Assembly: GCF_022818495.1 (NCBI RefSeq)
Contig: NZ_CP089291.1
Coordinates: 3,427,501 to 3,491,500, forward strand
Direction: 5' to 3'
Source: Fodinisporobacter ferrooxydans
Lineage (GTDB): Bacteria; Bacillota; Bacilli; Tumebacillales; MYW30-H2
Length of the DNA: 64,000 bases
The notes beneath the pieces are model-generated. The model was not told the DNA's origin and ran no database searches. It saw only the letters and a program-made list of their open reading frames with translations. Made by a program: the position numbers and the translations under genes. Below are positions 53,746 to 62,641 of this stretch, piece after piece (positions within the stretch are counted from its first letter, which is position 1; every line of letters starts with the position of its first letter).

Positions 53746-55482
53746 AAAGAGTCTCGAAACACCGCCACAAATGGAGACACGTGTACCCAAGTTGTCGCTA
53801 GTGTCGATGATCCGAGCGTGGAATTGGAAGTGCAAAATTACTCCCAAGAGCTTGGAATTCCTGCCACTGCGACGCATGAAATCTCCAAACTTTACGGACT
53901 TCGTACGAGAACTCGTACAGCAGTCATAAACGCGAGCATACTCCCTAAGATGATGGCGACGGCCACCATGACAGAATTGAGCGTAAAGACAGCAGGTATC
54001 ATGTCGCCGCTGATGATTATGCGCTGTGATGGGGGTGTCATGAGTGTGGAAGAGTTGAGCAGGCGTCCCATTCTTACATTGTTGTCGGGACCAGCAGCGG
54101 GGGTAGCCGGTGTGTTGATGTATGAACGTGTTTCAAATGGGGTGTTTTTAGAAGTCGGAGGTACGAGTACCGATATCTCGGTGATCCGTGACGGGAAAGT
54201 GATGGTGGATTATTCGGAAATTGGCGGACACAAGACGTATGTGACTTCCCTGGACGTACGAAAAGTGGGGATTGCTGGTGGGAGCATGATACGGGTTGGG
54301 GACGGGCGCATTGTGGATATAGGTCCTCGCAGTGCACACATTGCAGGTCTGGAGTATGCGACTTACACCGAGGCGAACATAGATGGCGCAACCGTGGAAC
54401 GCATTCAGCCGCGGCCAGGTGATCCGGATGATTACGCGGTTCTCCGACTCCCGGATGGGCGTCTTGTGGCTTTGACCCTTGCGTGTGCCGCAAATGCCAG
54501 CGGATATGTCCAACCTGAACACTATGCGTATGGTGATGCAGATAAGGCACGTCTTGGATTGCAGAAACTGGCAGACTTCCTAGGCGTGCCGATCGATGAC
54601 ATACTTAAGCATATACACGAAAAAGCCGCAGAAAAGAACGCACAGGTTATACGCGCCATGCTTGCAGACTATCAACTGGAAGGCATGGAGATCACGCTCG
54701 TAGGCGGCGGCGGAGGCAGTGCGGCTGTCGTTCCTTATCTCAGCAAGTACATGGGACTTTCACACGTTATTGCAAGGAATGCCGAGGTCATATCTCCAAT
54801 TGGTGTCGCGCTCGCCATGGTCCGGGATGTCGTCGAGCGAACGATTCCACGACCTACGAATGAAGATATTCTGCGTGTACGGGAAGAGGCATTGCAGCAG
54901 GTACTTCGAGCCGGTGCAGCACCGGAAACCGTAGAAATCCAAGTGGAAGTCGACCCCCAGCGGAATGTAGTTCGTGCCGTTGCGATCGGTGCTACGGAAC
55001 TGCGAACGAAAAATCGTGCAACTGCCGAATTGACAGAGAAAGAGTTGCAACAAGTGGCTGCACAATCACTTGGTGTTTCTGTAGAGCAGGTGAAGCTTGC
55101 CGGACGCACAGAGAGCTTTTACACCTATACGTCTGAAGTCCGCAAGAAGCATTTGTTCGGTCTGATCCAAAGGGTCAAAAAGCCCATTCGAGTGATAGAC
55201 AACGGCGGAGTGATCCGTTTGCAGAGAGCACAGGGTTCGGTGGTGTCTACAACGATTGAGAGGTTGTCTATAACCTTGGCGGATGCAGTCAACAGCGTTT
55301 CCACTTACGGTGACGGCGGTGCAGAGCTGCCTGACCTGTTCGTTCTGAGTCCCAACCGAATCATCGATTTGTCCGGATTGCCAAGCGTCGAACAGATGTT
55401 AAGTTTAGCCACTGTGGAATTGCAAACGACTTCAACGAATGAACAGCTTGTGTTGATCTTGTGCCGCCGGGGTGTGGCGTAA
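53746..55482 (+). pseudogene. 5'-truncated hydantoinase/oxoprolinase A-like protein
   Basis: About 575 residues of an ATP-dependent hydantoinase/acetone carboxylase-type A subunit. HEISKLYGLRTRTRTAVINASILP, MRCDGGVMS, LLSGPAAGVAGV and GGTSTDISVI belong to the Hydantoinase_A domain. The N-terminal domain with the first GIDVGGTFTD phosphate loop (about 150 residues) is gone, lost in the deletion that joined this gene to the transporter. An ATG at 53731 could start a chimeric product, but ATP binding would fail. The original substrate is unknown. Confidence 0.8.
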
Positions 55483-55483
55483 T

Positions 55484-56041
55484 ATGAATCCGTTCTTTCA
55501 GCCTTGGAATATTCTGTACGAGTACATGATGGATCATGATCCCGATGCAAAGCGTATGACGCCGACACAACGCCGCAATTGCGCAGCCTTTATCGTGCAA
55601 TGGGTGGAACATTGCGTTGAGGATTATCGTGACATCGCTGGCGAAAGGCTGCCTTCAAGCGTTGCGGCAGACCATCACATTTCGATTTTGAGTTGCAAGG
55701 AGAACAACATCCAAAGCGCTTTGTTATACGCGGTGATCGACGTTGATCGACGTTGATCGACGGGAGATTACTTTGTTTCAAACGAGTATTCGTGAGTTTT
55801 GGAATGAAGTAAGGCAAAACTCGGTGACAGAGTGGGCGTTTATGGATGTCGAAGAATTGTTTATCGGGCACGAGTTGTACCACTTCTTCGAGTGCAGTAA
55901 ATGGGGCTTTGCTTACCAGGAAAGCCCCATCACCTTGCCGCATCCGTTCTTTCGCTGGAAAAAATCAAGCCTAAGCTGGTGACTGAGCTCGCCGCACAAC
56001 TATTCACACAGCACTTATACAAGGGAGGATTTTTCGTATGA
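55484..56041 (+). pseudogene. Unknown protein broken by a 10-bp duplication
   Basis: Starts ATG 55484 two bases after the hydantoinase stop. The frame reads to VIDVDRR and stops at TGA because of an extra 10-bp unit (55735-55762). The next frame continues the protein (REITLFQTSIREFWNEV, HELYHFFE). Near 55950 a second indel returns to the first frame (LEKIKPKLVTELAAQLFTQHLYKGG), ending at TGA 56039-56041. That stop overlaps the next start (ATGA), supporting the reconstruction. Intact length would be about 180 residues. No family was recognised. Confidence 0.7.
55735..55762. repeat. 10-bp tandem duplication causing a frameshift
   Basis: GATCGACGTT is present 2.8 times. Removing one unit joins the two frames seamlessly (AVIDVDRREITLFQ). 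Confidence 0.9.
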
Positions 56042-57396
56042 ATGAGTTAGAAGTAGATGTCGCGGTACTTGGTGGTGGGCCTGCAGGTATAGCAGCCGCT
56101 CTGGGCGCCGCAAGAATGGGCGCAAGTACATTACTTATTGAACGGTATGGATTTCTCGGCGGCATGTCCACCATTAGTCTCGTATATCCTTGGCAAACGT
56201 TCCATACGATGGCTGGCAAACAGGTGATACGTGGAGTAGCACAAGATATTGTGGATGAGCTTGTACGCCGGAATGCATCCCCTGGCCATTTGCGAGACAC
56301 AATTGGGTTCGTTCACACACTGACTCCGTTTGATCCAGATATGTTCAAACTTGTTGCAGCAGAAATGCTGCTGGATTCTGGATGTAGGCTGATGCTTCAT
56401 ACATATGTGGCGGAGGCAGAGGCGAAAGATGGACATATTGCAAGCGTTAAGGTCGTAAACAAATCCGGGATGCAAACGGTGAAAAGTAAAATTTTTATCG
56501 ATACGACCGGTGATGCGGATGTGGCGTATTGGGCAGGTACGGAAGTACTGAAAGGGCGAGAAAGCGATCATAAGACGCAACCGATGACCATGAAGTTTCG
56601 TATGAATCATGTCAATATTGATGCAATTCGGGATTACATGAAGCAACACCCCGATGAGTTCTACAAGAAAAGCTTGATAGCAGATCTTGATCGCATCCCC
56701 TTGACTGGTGTCCAAGGGTTTTATAAACACTGGAAAGAGGCAGATTTGCCCATATTGCGTGACCAAGTCCTTTTCTTTATAGGGCCACGTGAGGATGAAG
56801 TATTAATTAACCAATCACGCGTCTCCGGGTATGACGGAACACAAGTAGAAGATTTGACGAAAGCGGAAGTAGAAGGGCGCAGGCAGGTGGTGATGATAGC
56901 AGAATTCTTGAACCGGCAGATTCCAGGCTTTGAAAACGCACGTATCACCCAGGTTGGTACACAAATTGGTGTTCGGGAAACGAGGCGTGCAGTTGGATTG
57001 TATCAGTTAAATCGGGATGACGTCATTCAAGGTCGGAAATTTGAGGATGTGATTGCCCGCAGCGGCTATCCGATTGACATACACGATCCATCCGGAAAAG
57101 GAGTGGATTCCGCCTGGATTGGCGACGATGGTGCTTACGATATTCCGTATCGGTGTTTGCTTCCGAAAGAAGTTGACAACCTTCTGATGGCGGGCCGATG
57201 CATGTCCACCACACATGATGCCCACTCCACAACATGGCTTACTCCGAGTTGCATGGCTACGGGTCAAGCGGCGGGTACGGCTGCAGCGATGGCGGCTCTC
57301 AAAGGTGTCTCACCGCACGATTTACAGGTGGGTGAGCTTCAAAGGAATCTATTGACGAATCGAGCTGATCTTGGATTTTCCTTGGTAGATCTGTAA
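56038..57396 (+). CDS. FAD-dependent oxidoreductase
   Basis: A 452-residue flavoprotein of the FAD_oxidored type (PF12831-like). The dinucleotide loop GGGPAGIAAALGAARMGA is N-terminal, with FLGGMST, the DTTGDADVAYWAG segment and a C-terminal NLLMAGRCMSTTHDAHSTTW loop that would contact FAD. The gene is intact, has GGGAGG as ribosome site and overlaps the broken gene before it. It is the last gene of the ROK operon; its pathway partners are damaged, so it may now be without function. Confidence 0.88.
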   Translation: MNELEVDVAVLGGGPAGIAAALGAARMGASTLLIERYGFLGGMSTISLVYPWQTFHTMAGKQVIRGVAQDIVDELVRRNASPGHLRDTIGFVHTLTPFDPDMFKLVAAEMLLDSGCRLMLHTYVAEAEAKDGHIASVKVVNKSGMQTVKSKIFIDTTGDADVAYWAGTEVLKGRESDHKTQPMTMKFRMNHVNIDAIRDYMKQHPDEFYKKSLIADLDRIPLTGVQGFYKHWKEADLPILRDQVLFFIGPREDEVLINQSRVSGYDGTQVEDLTKAEVEGRRQVVMIAEFLNRQIPGFENARITQVGTQIGVRETRRAVGLYQLNRDDVIQGRKFEDVIARSGYPIDIHDPSGKGVDSAWIGDDGAYDIPYRCLLPKEVDNLLMAGRCMSTTHDAHSTTWLTPSCMATGQAAGTAAAMAALKGVSPHDLQVGELQRNLLTNRADLGFSLVDL

Positions 57397-57471
57397 GGAA
57401 CCTATGTAGACAATCGTCGGGCTAAAACTGTACGAACCTTGTTGAAGTTGGGTGCTGGTTGTGTAATTGGA

Positions 57472-57496
57472 ACCGTTGGTCATCCATGCCAACGGT
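57472..57496 (+). terminator. Hairpin after the FAD oxidoreductase gene
   Basis: ACCGTTGG pairs with CCAACGGT over a 9-nt loop. No T-tract follows, so termination is uncertain. Confidence 0.4.
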
Positions 57497-57627
57497 GACC
57501 CTTCTCCAAGTAGTATAAAGATTAGGTTTCGGAACGATTGCGAAACGCGGAGAAGGTTATAGGCATTGAGTTATTAGAAGAATAGAATCATAAAATGGCG
57601 TATAATTAAGTAAGGAAGGTTATCTCT

Positions 57628-57741
57628 ATGGATTTTATTATGAAAGAAGAACTCGATAAAATCGTCGGTAACAAGGCGGTTATCCCGGTGAAAGACTTAA
57701 TCCGCGTGATGAAAGAGGCGGAATGGAAATTATTGGTTTGA
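57628..57741 (+). CDS. Short ORF, possible antitoxin N-terminal part
   Basis: 37 codons from ATG 57628 with TAAGGAAGG upstream. The text KEELDKIVGNKAVIPVKDL looks like a coding fragment. Its end overlaps the start of the next ORF (57723) in another frame, so it may be an independent small gene or the front part of a frameshifted one. Confidence 0.35.
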   Translation: MDFIMKEELDKIVGNKAVIPVKDLIRVMKEAEWKLLV

Positions 57742-57917
57742 TTAAAGAAGAATTTGATGCGCATGTTGCAACCATCAAAGACGCGGATTCTGACGTGCGA
57801 AGGAGAATTGAATTCAATCCTGAATTGCTAAAAAGCCTTGAGCGGGCTGAAAAGGACATTGAAAATGGGGATTTTTATACAACAGAAGAAATTTTGGATA
57901 TGATTGATCGTGGATAA
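57723..57917 (+). CDS. Antitoxin-like small protein
   Basis: 64 residues, acidic and helical. The C-terminal pattern SLERAEKDIENGDFYTTEEILDMI resembles the end of RelB/Phd-type antitoxins. No intact toxin follows: after 57918 there are only short frames (DKYWIYYK, then RFATLKAWYI to a stop near 58070) that could be toxin debris. Assignment is weak. Confidence 0.35.
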   Translation: MEIIGLIKEEFDAHVATIKDADSDVRRRIEFNPELLKSLERAEKDIENGDFYTTEEILDMIDRG

Positions 57918-58181
57918 ATATTGGATTTATTATAAGTTTTCGTAGAATAGTAAGATTTGCTACATTGAAAGCCTGGTACATACAGCTCAGTCGTATGATC
58001 GATAACGAGTTGCTAATTCCAATAGTGGATGAATACGAAGAATCCTCCAATGTCCCCCAGAAGATATAATAAAATTCCTTTTTTCCTTTTTTGCTTTAAA
58101 AATTATAGCACGAATCGTCCCATTTTTTATTAAGCTTTGTGCTGTTCTCCATTCCTCTTTATTTGGCACCTGAAAGAAAGT
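57918..58181. other. Intergenic debris
   Basis: Short coding-like fragments in the plus direction up to about 58070, then A/T-rich DNA with a TATAAT on the minus strand near 58110. Nothing could be assigned. Confidence 0.3.
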
Positions 58182-58221
58182 AGGCATTCACCCATCTCAT
58201 CTCACCTGCGTATACTACAGC
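58182..58221 (+). promoter_or_regulatory. Bipartite promoter-like motif, copy 2
   Basis: AGGCATTCACCCA (58182-58194), 12 bases, TGCGTATACTACAGC (58207-58221). Identical blocks and spacing to 8127-8166. It lies 28 bp before the TTG start of the SpoVK remnant. In Bacillus, spoVK is a sporulation gene of the mother cell. Confidence 0.6.
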
Positions 58222-58249
58222 AACCTTGAGAAAAGTGAGGTGACAACCG

Positions 58250-58603
58250 TTGCAAAAGGAGGGCAGCAAATCCCTTCCCGCTATGAATGAAACGAAGTCA
58301 TTGAAGAATATAAAGCCGGTCATCTTGCGTTGCAAGAAGCGTTTAAACGGCTGCACTCCGAGCGAACGGATCCAGCGATTCGCATGAAATCTGGCCAATC
58401 ACTTTCGACTGCGCCAGTACGCAATGAAACCAAACCGGTAAAAAAAGAACCCCTTTCCAATGCGGAACAATTGCACATGATCTTTAAAGGCAATCCGGAT
58501 ACCGGAAAGACAACGGTTGCCAGAATCCTGGCCCGACTCCTGCGGGAAATACAGATTATCAAATTGACGTGGCCAAAGAAAAAAGGGATAAGAATTTTGA
58601 GAT
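58250..58603 (+). pseudogene. spoVK: Remnant of stage V sporulation protein K (AAA ATPase)
   Basis: TTG 58250 has GTGAGGTGA upstream. The SpoVK-like text then appears in another frame with an in-frame TGA before it (NEVIEEYKAGHLALQEAFKRL) and continues to QLHMIFKGNPDTGKTTVARILARLL, the Walker A region of the SpoVK/CbbX family. The sequence stops matching right after this; the rest of the ATPase domain is gone. Frameshift, deletion and 3' truncation make it a relic; an intact copy may exist elsewhere. Confidence 0.7.
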
Positions 58604-58826
58604 GATTTATGACTTACACTTTAATAAGGGGTTAGCACTCAAAACAATTGAAAAAGAGTAGGGGTTCGATTGGAGGTACAGCAACAAGGTACTTCGTGAA
58701 AAGGGTTATGAGCCGAATACAGATACGTATTTTGAACAGCTAAAAGAAAAAAGAAAGGAACTTTTTTCATATTTTGTAAATTGCAATTTGGATAAACTGT
58801 TTGTGTGTATCCTTATTTTAAATTAG
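58563..58826 (+). pseudogene. Remnant of a helix-turn-helix protein
   Basis: A coding-like frame reads IDVAKEKRDKNFEMIYDLHF, a helix, then KTIEKE, a TAG, and continues GFDWRYSNKVLREKGYEPNT up to TAG 58824-58826. The pattern suggests a helix-turn-helix region of a recombinase- or regulator-like protein with an amber codon in place of a Tyr. No family is assigned. Confidence 0.4.
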
Positions 58827-58943
58827 TTGGGCAATTTTTCCTTAGTATCGGAAATGTTACCATAACATCCAGGTAGGAATCGAAAGAAAAGCACATAGCA
58901 TAATAGTAATTGGATACTGTATCAAAAGGGAGGGAGGAATCGA

Positions 58944-59756
58944 TTGATTCATTTCAAAAATCAGGTGCAAATTAAATTTGATGGGACGTACATACATAAA
59001 GTGACTCGTTCAGAAAATGAAGGGGAAGTTCTACGCTATTTAACCAATAAGAACTTTCCGGTACCCCGCTTCATTCGAATTGAACGTTTGGATGATTGTA
59101 ATAGCAATCTGGTGATGGAATATATTCATGGACCGCACTTGGAGGTTTGTCCCAGCTTTTATGAGCGTGCATTTGCGTTGATAGTAAAGATTCATGAACT
59201 AAGCTTTAAAACCAACATTCTACCAATAACAACAAACTCCATTTATGCCAGTTTAATGAAAGGGCCGGATTTGAAAGAAATCTGTGAAGTGTTCTTGTGG
59301 CCGAAAGACAGAATACTAATGATTGCTCATATTTGGCAATTCGTTGATATCATGGGACCGGCATCGGAACCCGTTATCTTCTCTCATGGAGATTATCATC
59401 CCCGAAACATTATCATTCGAGATGATGATGTGATAGCAATTGATTGGGAGAATGCAGGGTATCACTCCATTTTTCAAGACTTGTATACATTAATTCATGC
59501 ATGCTACCCGGATAAAAGAGCTTCCTTGCTTCCCAAAGAACGAGCCAGATTGTTTCATTTATTCTCCAAACAATACATGGACTCCCGATTGTTGGACGGA
59601 TATAGGACTTTTTATTTACTGAACCGTTTATTGGAGTTGGTTTACATTTCCGATGATCTCAAGAATAGCCGCCGTGAAGAGGAAATGTTAAGGATGCAAG
59701 GAGAAACTGTTTTTTATGATTTGTTTTGTTATTTAAAAACAAGGGAGATTTTCTAA
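58944..59756 (+). CDS. APH-family phosphotransferase
   Basis: A 270-residue kinase-fold protein of the aminoglycoside phosphotransferase/choline kinase group. The catalytic loop is FSHGDYHPRNIII (Asp base) and the metal Asp lies in AIDWENAGY. TTG 58944 is the start, with GGGAGGGAGG upstream. It overlaps the glycosyltransferase gene by one base (TAATG). Kinase-glycosyltransferase pairs of this kind occur in spore coat (CotS-like) loci of Bacilli, so a coat or surface-polymer role is possible. The substrate is unknown. Confidence 0.82.
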   Translation: MIHFKNQVQIKFDGTYIHKVTRSENEGEVLRYLTNKNFPVPRFIRIERLDDCNSNLVMEYIHGPHLEVCPSFYERAFALIVKIHELSFKTNILPITTNSIYASLMKGPDLKEICEVFLWPKDRILMIAHIWQFVDIMGPASEPVIFSHGDYHPRNIIIRDDDVIAIDWENAGYHSIFQDLYTLIHACYPDKRASLLPKERARLFHLFSKQYMDSRLLDGYRTFYLLNRLLELVYISDDLKNSRREEEMLRMQGETVFYDLFCYLKTREIF

Positions 59757-60751
59757 TGAAAAAAGTCGGTTTGGTAATGAGAAAAATTCAGTTTGGAGAG
59801 GCACAAGGACCTCGTGTTTGGGCTGACAGACTAAAACAAATCGGTCACGAAATCGGTGTGGATATTGTTTTTATCTCTCCTGAAAGACATGTGAGTTCCA
59901 CTGAAGTGTTGCCCGGCTATGAATTTGAAAAAAGCGATTTGGTCAATTATGATATCGTTCTTGACAAGATTCGATCCGAAAAAATTGAGCATGTGATTTA
60001 TACCGTCGCCGGTTTTTCATTTTTAAAGCTATTTATTCCAAATGCTGTCCTATTTCCACATAGTTTCCCGGATCCGGAGCTGGCCAACTCGGAAATGATG
60101 ACTCCCTTTTATCAGATGGTGGAAAAGGCTATCGTGCAAACGGAGTTTTTAAAAGAACGAATCGTAAAGTTCGGTGTGAATGATGTCACTGTCATTCCGA
60201 TCGGAGTTGAAGATGAATTAGCCATGAAACATTATGATCCGAACAAAATAGTACCAAACAGAGTCGTATGGATTGGGCGGGATGAATCCAATCGGCGTCC
60301 GGATCTTGTGGTCGATTACGCCCGCCAAAATCCTCAGGTCGAGATCTATATGGTATTTGGAGGACTGCGCTATAGGGAAAGCATGAAACGGTTTTCCCTA
60401 CCATCGAACTTACACTTGCGTTTTGGATTATCCCGCGATGAAGTTTTTGAGTTAATGAATACTTCAAAGGTCTACTGGTCATGTTCAAGGTTTGATACAT
60501 TTGCCATGCCGTTGGCGGAGGCTTTGTCGATGGGGAAATTGATTGTGAAGCCGGAGCATCCATGCTATCGTCATATTTCCTCCAGACATGTTTATGCGGG
60601 AAATGAGGAAAATTGGTTTGACTTATTAAATATGGCTCTGGCCCATCCGCTTCAGGTATCCGATGAAAATCGCCAATATGCGTTCGATCATTTCTCTACA
60701 GTCAAAATGAAAGAGGGTTACCGGGATTTTTTTGCAAAATGGTTGAAATAG
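59756..60751 (+). CDS. Glycosyltransferase (GT4-like)
   Basis: A 331-residue GT-B fold enzyme. The C-terminal nucleotide-sugar domain has WIGRDESNRRPDLVV and the signature SRFDTFAMPLAEALSMGKLIV (the E-x7-E-like motif). The first half is an acceptor-binding Rossmann domain. ATG 59756 overlaps the previous stop. Donor and acceptor sugars are unknown; it likely acts with the phosphotransferase before it. Confidence 0.85.
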   Translation: MKKVGLVMRKIQFGEAQGPRVWADRLKQIGHEIGVDIVFISPERHVSSTEVLPGYEFEKSDLVNYDIVLDKIRSEKIEHVIYTVAGFSFLKLFIPNAVLFPHSFPDPELANSEMMTPFYQMVEKAIVQTEFLKERIVKFGVNDVTVIPIGVEDELAMKHYDPNKIVPNRVVWIGRDESNRRPDLVVDYARQNPQVEIYMVFGGLRYRESMKRFSLPSNLHLRFGLSRDEVFELMNTSKVYWSCSRFDTFAMPLAEALSMGKLIVKPEHPCYRHISSRHVYAGNEENWFDLLNMALAHPLQVSDENRQYAFDHFSTVKMKEGYRDFFAKWLK

Positions 60752-60880
60752 ACCGTGTGCCGATATTGTGAGTGGCCAACTTCGGTTTGTAAGATAGGTT
60801 ATAGAAAACAAACCGTAAGCAGTGAATAATAAAAAAATATTATTTAAAACATCATTATGGTTAGAAAGGTGAGATAAAAA

Positions 60881-61100
60881 GTGACAGATAAAATTTTGAT
60901 TGTTGTTCGAGCAAAAGACCGCCACGGACAGGTACACGTATATACAGCCCCATTCCATGATGTGGATCGCACCGTTATCGATTGTCAAGCGGAAGGGTTT
61001 GTGAAAGTGATCGCAGACAAATAAGGGCAGATTGTCGGAGCACATATGGTTGGGGAGCACGCTGGTGAACTCATTCAGGAACTGGTTTTTGCGATGCATA
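60881..61100 (+). pseudogene. C-terminal fragment of a pyridine nucleotide-disulfide oxidoreductase
   Basis: From GTG 60881 the frame shows the dimerisation domain of dihydrolipoamide dehydrogenase/mercuric reductase-like enzymes: VDRTVIDCQAEGFVKVIADK, a TAA at 61022, then GQIVGAHMVGEHAGELIQEL. All FAD and NAD domains are missing. It is fused near 61100 to a dehalogenase fragment in another frame. Confidence 0.7.
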
Positions 61101-61652
61101 ACCGCATCCCGATTGGCCGAGTACACATGGCTTCGTTCATTAATGCACCGGTATGCGAATTTTGAACAGGTGAATCGGGATGCACTCCGATTTGCGCTGA
61201 ATCAACTGCAGTTGCAGTATACCAACGATACGATCGAATCATTGATCAACGCGTATTTGACACTCGAGCACTATCCGGAAGTCAGACAGGCACTGGCAGC
61301 ATTTCAGAAATGTAAGCTTGTCATTTTATCGAATGGGACGGAGTATATGCTACAGTCTGTTGTAAACAACGCCGGATTTCAAGCGTACTTTGAGGGGATT
61401 CTAAGTGTTGATGTTTTACAAATCTATAAGCCGGATCCACAGGTCTATCAATTGGCAGTGTCCAAACTTGGCCTATCAAAAGACAAAATTTTGTTCGTTT
61501 CCTCAAACGGTTGGGATGTCGCCGGTTCTAAATCTTTTGGATTCACGGTTGGGTGGATCAATCGACAAGGAAAGACGGCAGAAGAATTGGGAGCACGTCC
61601 CGATTATACGGTCAACAACTTGCTGGAACTTGCCAATTGTATTTCATCGTGA
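61101..61652 (+). pseudogene. 5'-truncated HAD-family hydrolase (haloacid dehalogenase type II)
   Basis: About 180 residues remain: AEYTWLRSLMHRYANFEQVN, the Ser/Asn loop VILSNGTEYML, Lys in YKPDPQVY and the acidic-loop region FVSSNGWDVAGS. The first 50 residues with the nucleophile DxYGT are missing, so it cannot be active. The upstream part of the open frame (61032-61100) is antisense-like reading of the oxidoreductase fragment. Confidence 0.75.
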
Positions 61653-61913
61653 AGATTGACGGAATTTCTTGGAATTTGAAATAAGTTGAATGAAATTTTG
61701 ATGAACCGGATGCGATATGGATACTGTTTTGAGAACAGCAATGTAATCGTAGAGGCGTTTATTATGCATTTCTTGTCGTGTTCCAAATCCACCCGGTATT
61801 AAAAAAGCGTTCATGCTTGGTTGATCATTGAAACTGTAATTCGGTAATACCGTGAATCCCGCTTGTGTTTGTACTGGCCTCATGGATTCTGAAATGTTGA
61901 AAGAAAACGTCAC
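61644..61913 (-). pseudogene. Fragment of a DJ-1/PfpI-family protein
   Basis: ISESMRPVQTQAGFTVLPNYSFNDQPSMNAFLIPGG, read in order, matches the N-terminal half of DJ-1/PfpI glutaminase-like proteins, including the IPGGFGTR strand. The nucleophile Cys region and C-terminus are absent; after LYDYIAVL the frame has no family character. The N-terminus is also cut. Confidence 0.6.
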
Positions 61914-61925
61914 ATAGAAGGACTT

Positions 61926-62612
61926 CTAATGTGACGAGTTCGGGATGCTTTTGACGAGTGCAGCCTCTACAAAAAGCCGCTGATCAGTAAGATGCCATGC
62001 GTTTAATGGGTAACAGGTTTCCAGGTCGAGCGCCGGATATGCTGTGTTTGGCAAAGGGTCGTTTACGTGTAAAATTCGTTGATTCATAACGGAGAACGTA
62101 AACGTTCCTTGTTCGGTTGTTACAAGGATCTTGGTTCCTGGCTTGAGCGAGTCAATCTGATGAAACGTCGTTACGTTATGTGCTGCAATAATACTTTTGC
62201 CGATTTGCCCTGGCATTACGCTGGAGGGCAAGTGACCAGGAGCTTTGGCAAGTTCCGGTTGATCCGTTCCTTCGAGAATTGGCTCGTTGAGGTGTAACTC
62301 AGGAATCGAAAGTTCCCCAATTACTTTGCCCTTTTCCGGTATCCTCGAAAGTGCGGGAGCAGGTACCGGGTACAATCCGGAGATGCGGGTGTTGGGCTGA
62401 CGATTTGGCTGGTGTATGCTGTCGGATTTTTGTACGGGCAGATAATTCGGCTCCGTCGTGTTCGCATCTGATATGATGTGTTGCGCTTGATGCAGCAGGA
62501 TGGACGACATAATATGCGAATACGCCAACAAGAATAGAGGGTAAAGGAGAACTGCTGTACCGACGACCGGCAGTCCAGCTCCGATCCAGCGAATGAATGT
62601 ACGTTTTGTCAT
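61926..62612 (-). CDS. Sortase (class D/E-like)
   Basis: A 228-residue membrane-anchored transpeptidase. One N-terminal span (VVGTAVLLYPLFLLAYS), a linker and the sortase barrel with catalytic His145 (IIAAHNVTT), Cys200 (DLETCYP) and Arg212 (TDQRLFV). It attaches proteins with a C-terminal sorting signal to cell wall or pilin partners outside the cell. The gene before it (62642-63277) encodes a likely substrate, 29 bp away, so the two form an operon. Confidence 0.88.
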   Translation of the reverse strand: MTKRTFIRWIGAGLPVVGTAVLLYPLFLLAYSHIMSSILLHQAQHIISDANTTEPNYLPVQKSDSIHQPNRQPNTRISGLYPVPAPALSRIPEKGKVIGELSIPELHLNEPILEGTDQPELAKAPGHLPSSVMPGQIGKSIIAAHNVTTFHQIDSLKPGTKILVTTEQGTFTFSVMNQRILHVNDPLPNTAYPALDLETCYPLNAWHLTDQRLFVEAALVKSIPNSSH

Positions 62613-62641
62613 TTTCGTTACGTGAAAAAAAGAGTTCAGTG

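Noticed and set aside
57987-58187. 66-codon minus ORF
   Set aside because: A TATAAT and purine-rich sequence lie inside it rather than before it, and the product has no recognisable features.
58270-58300. In-frame TGA in the SpoVK remnant as a second selenocysteine codon
   Set aside because: The flanking protein text is already broken by frameshift and truncation, the family has no Cys there and no SECIS-like hairpin follows.
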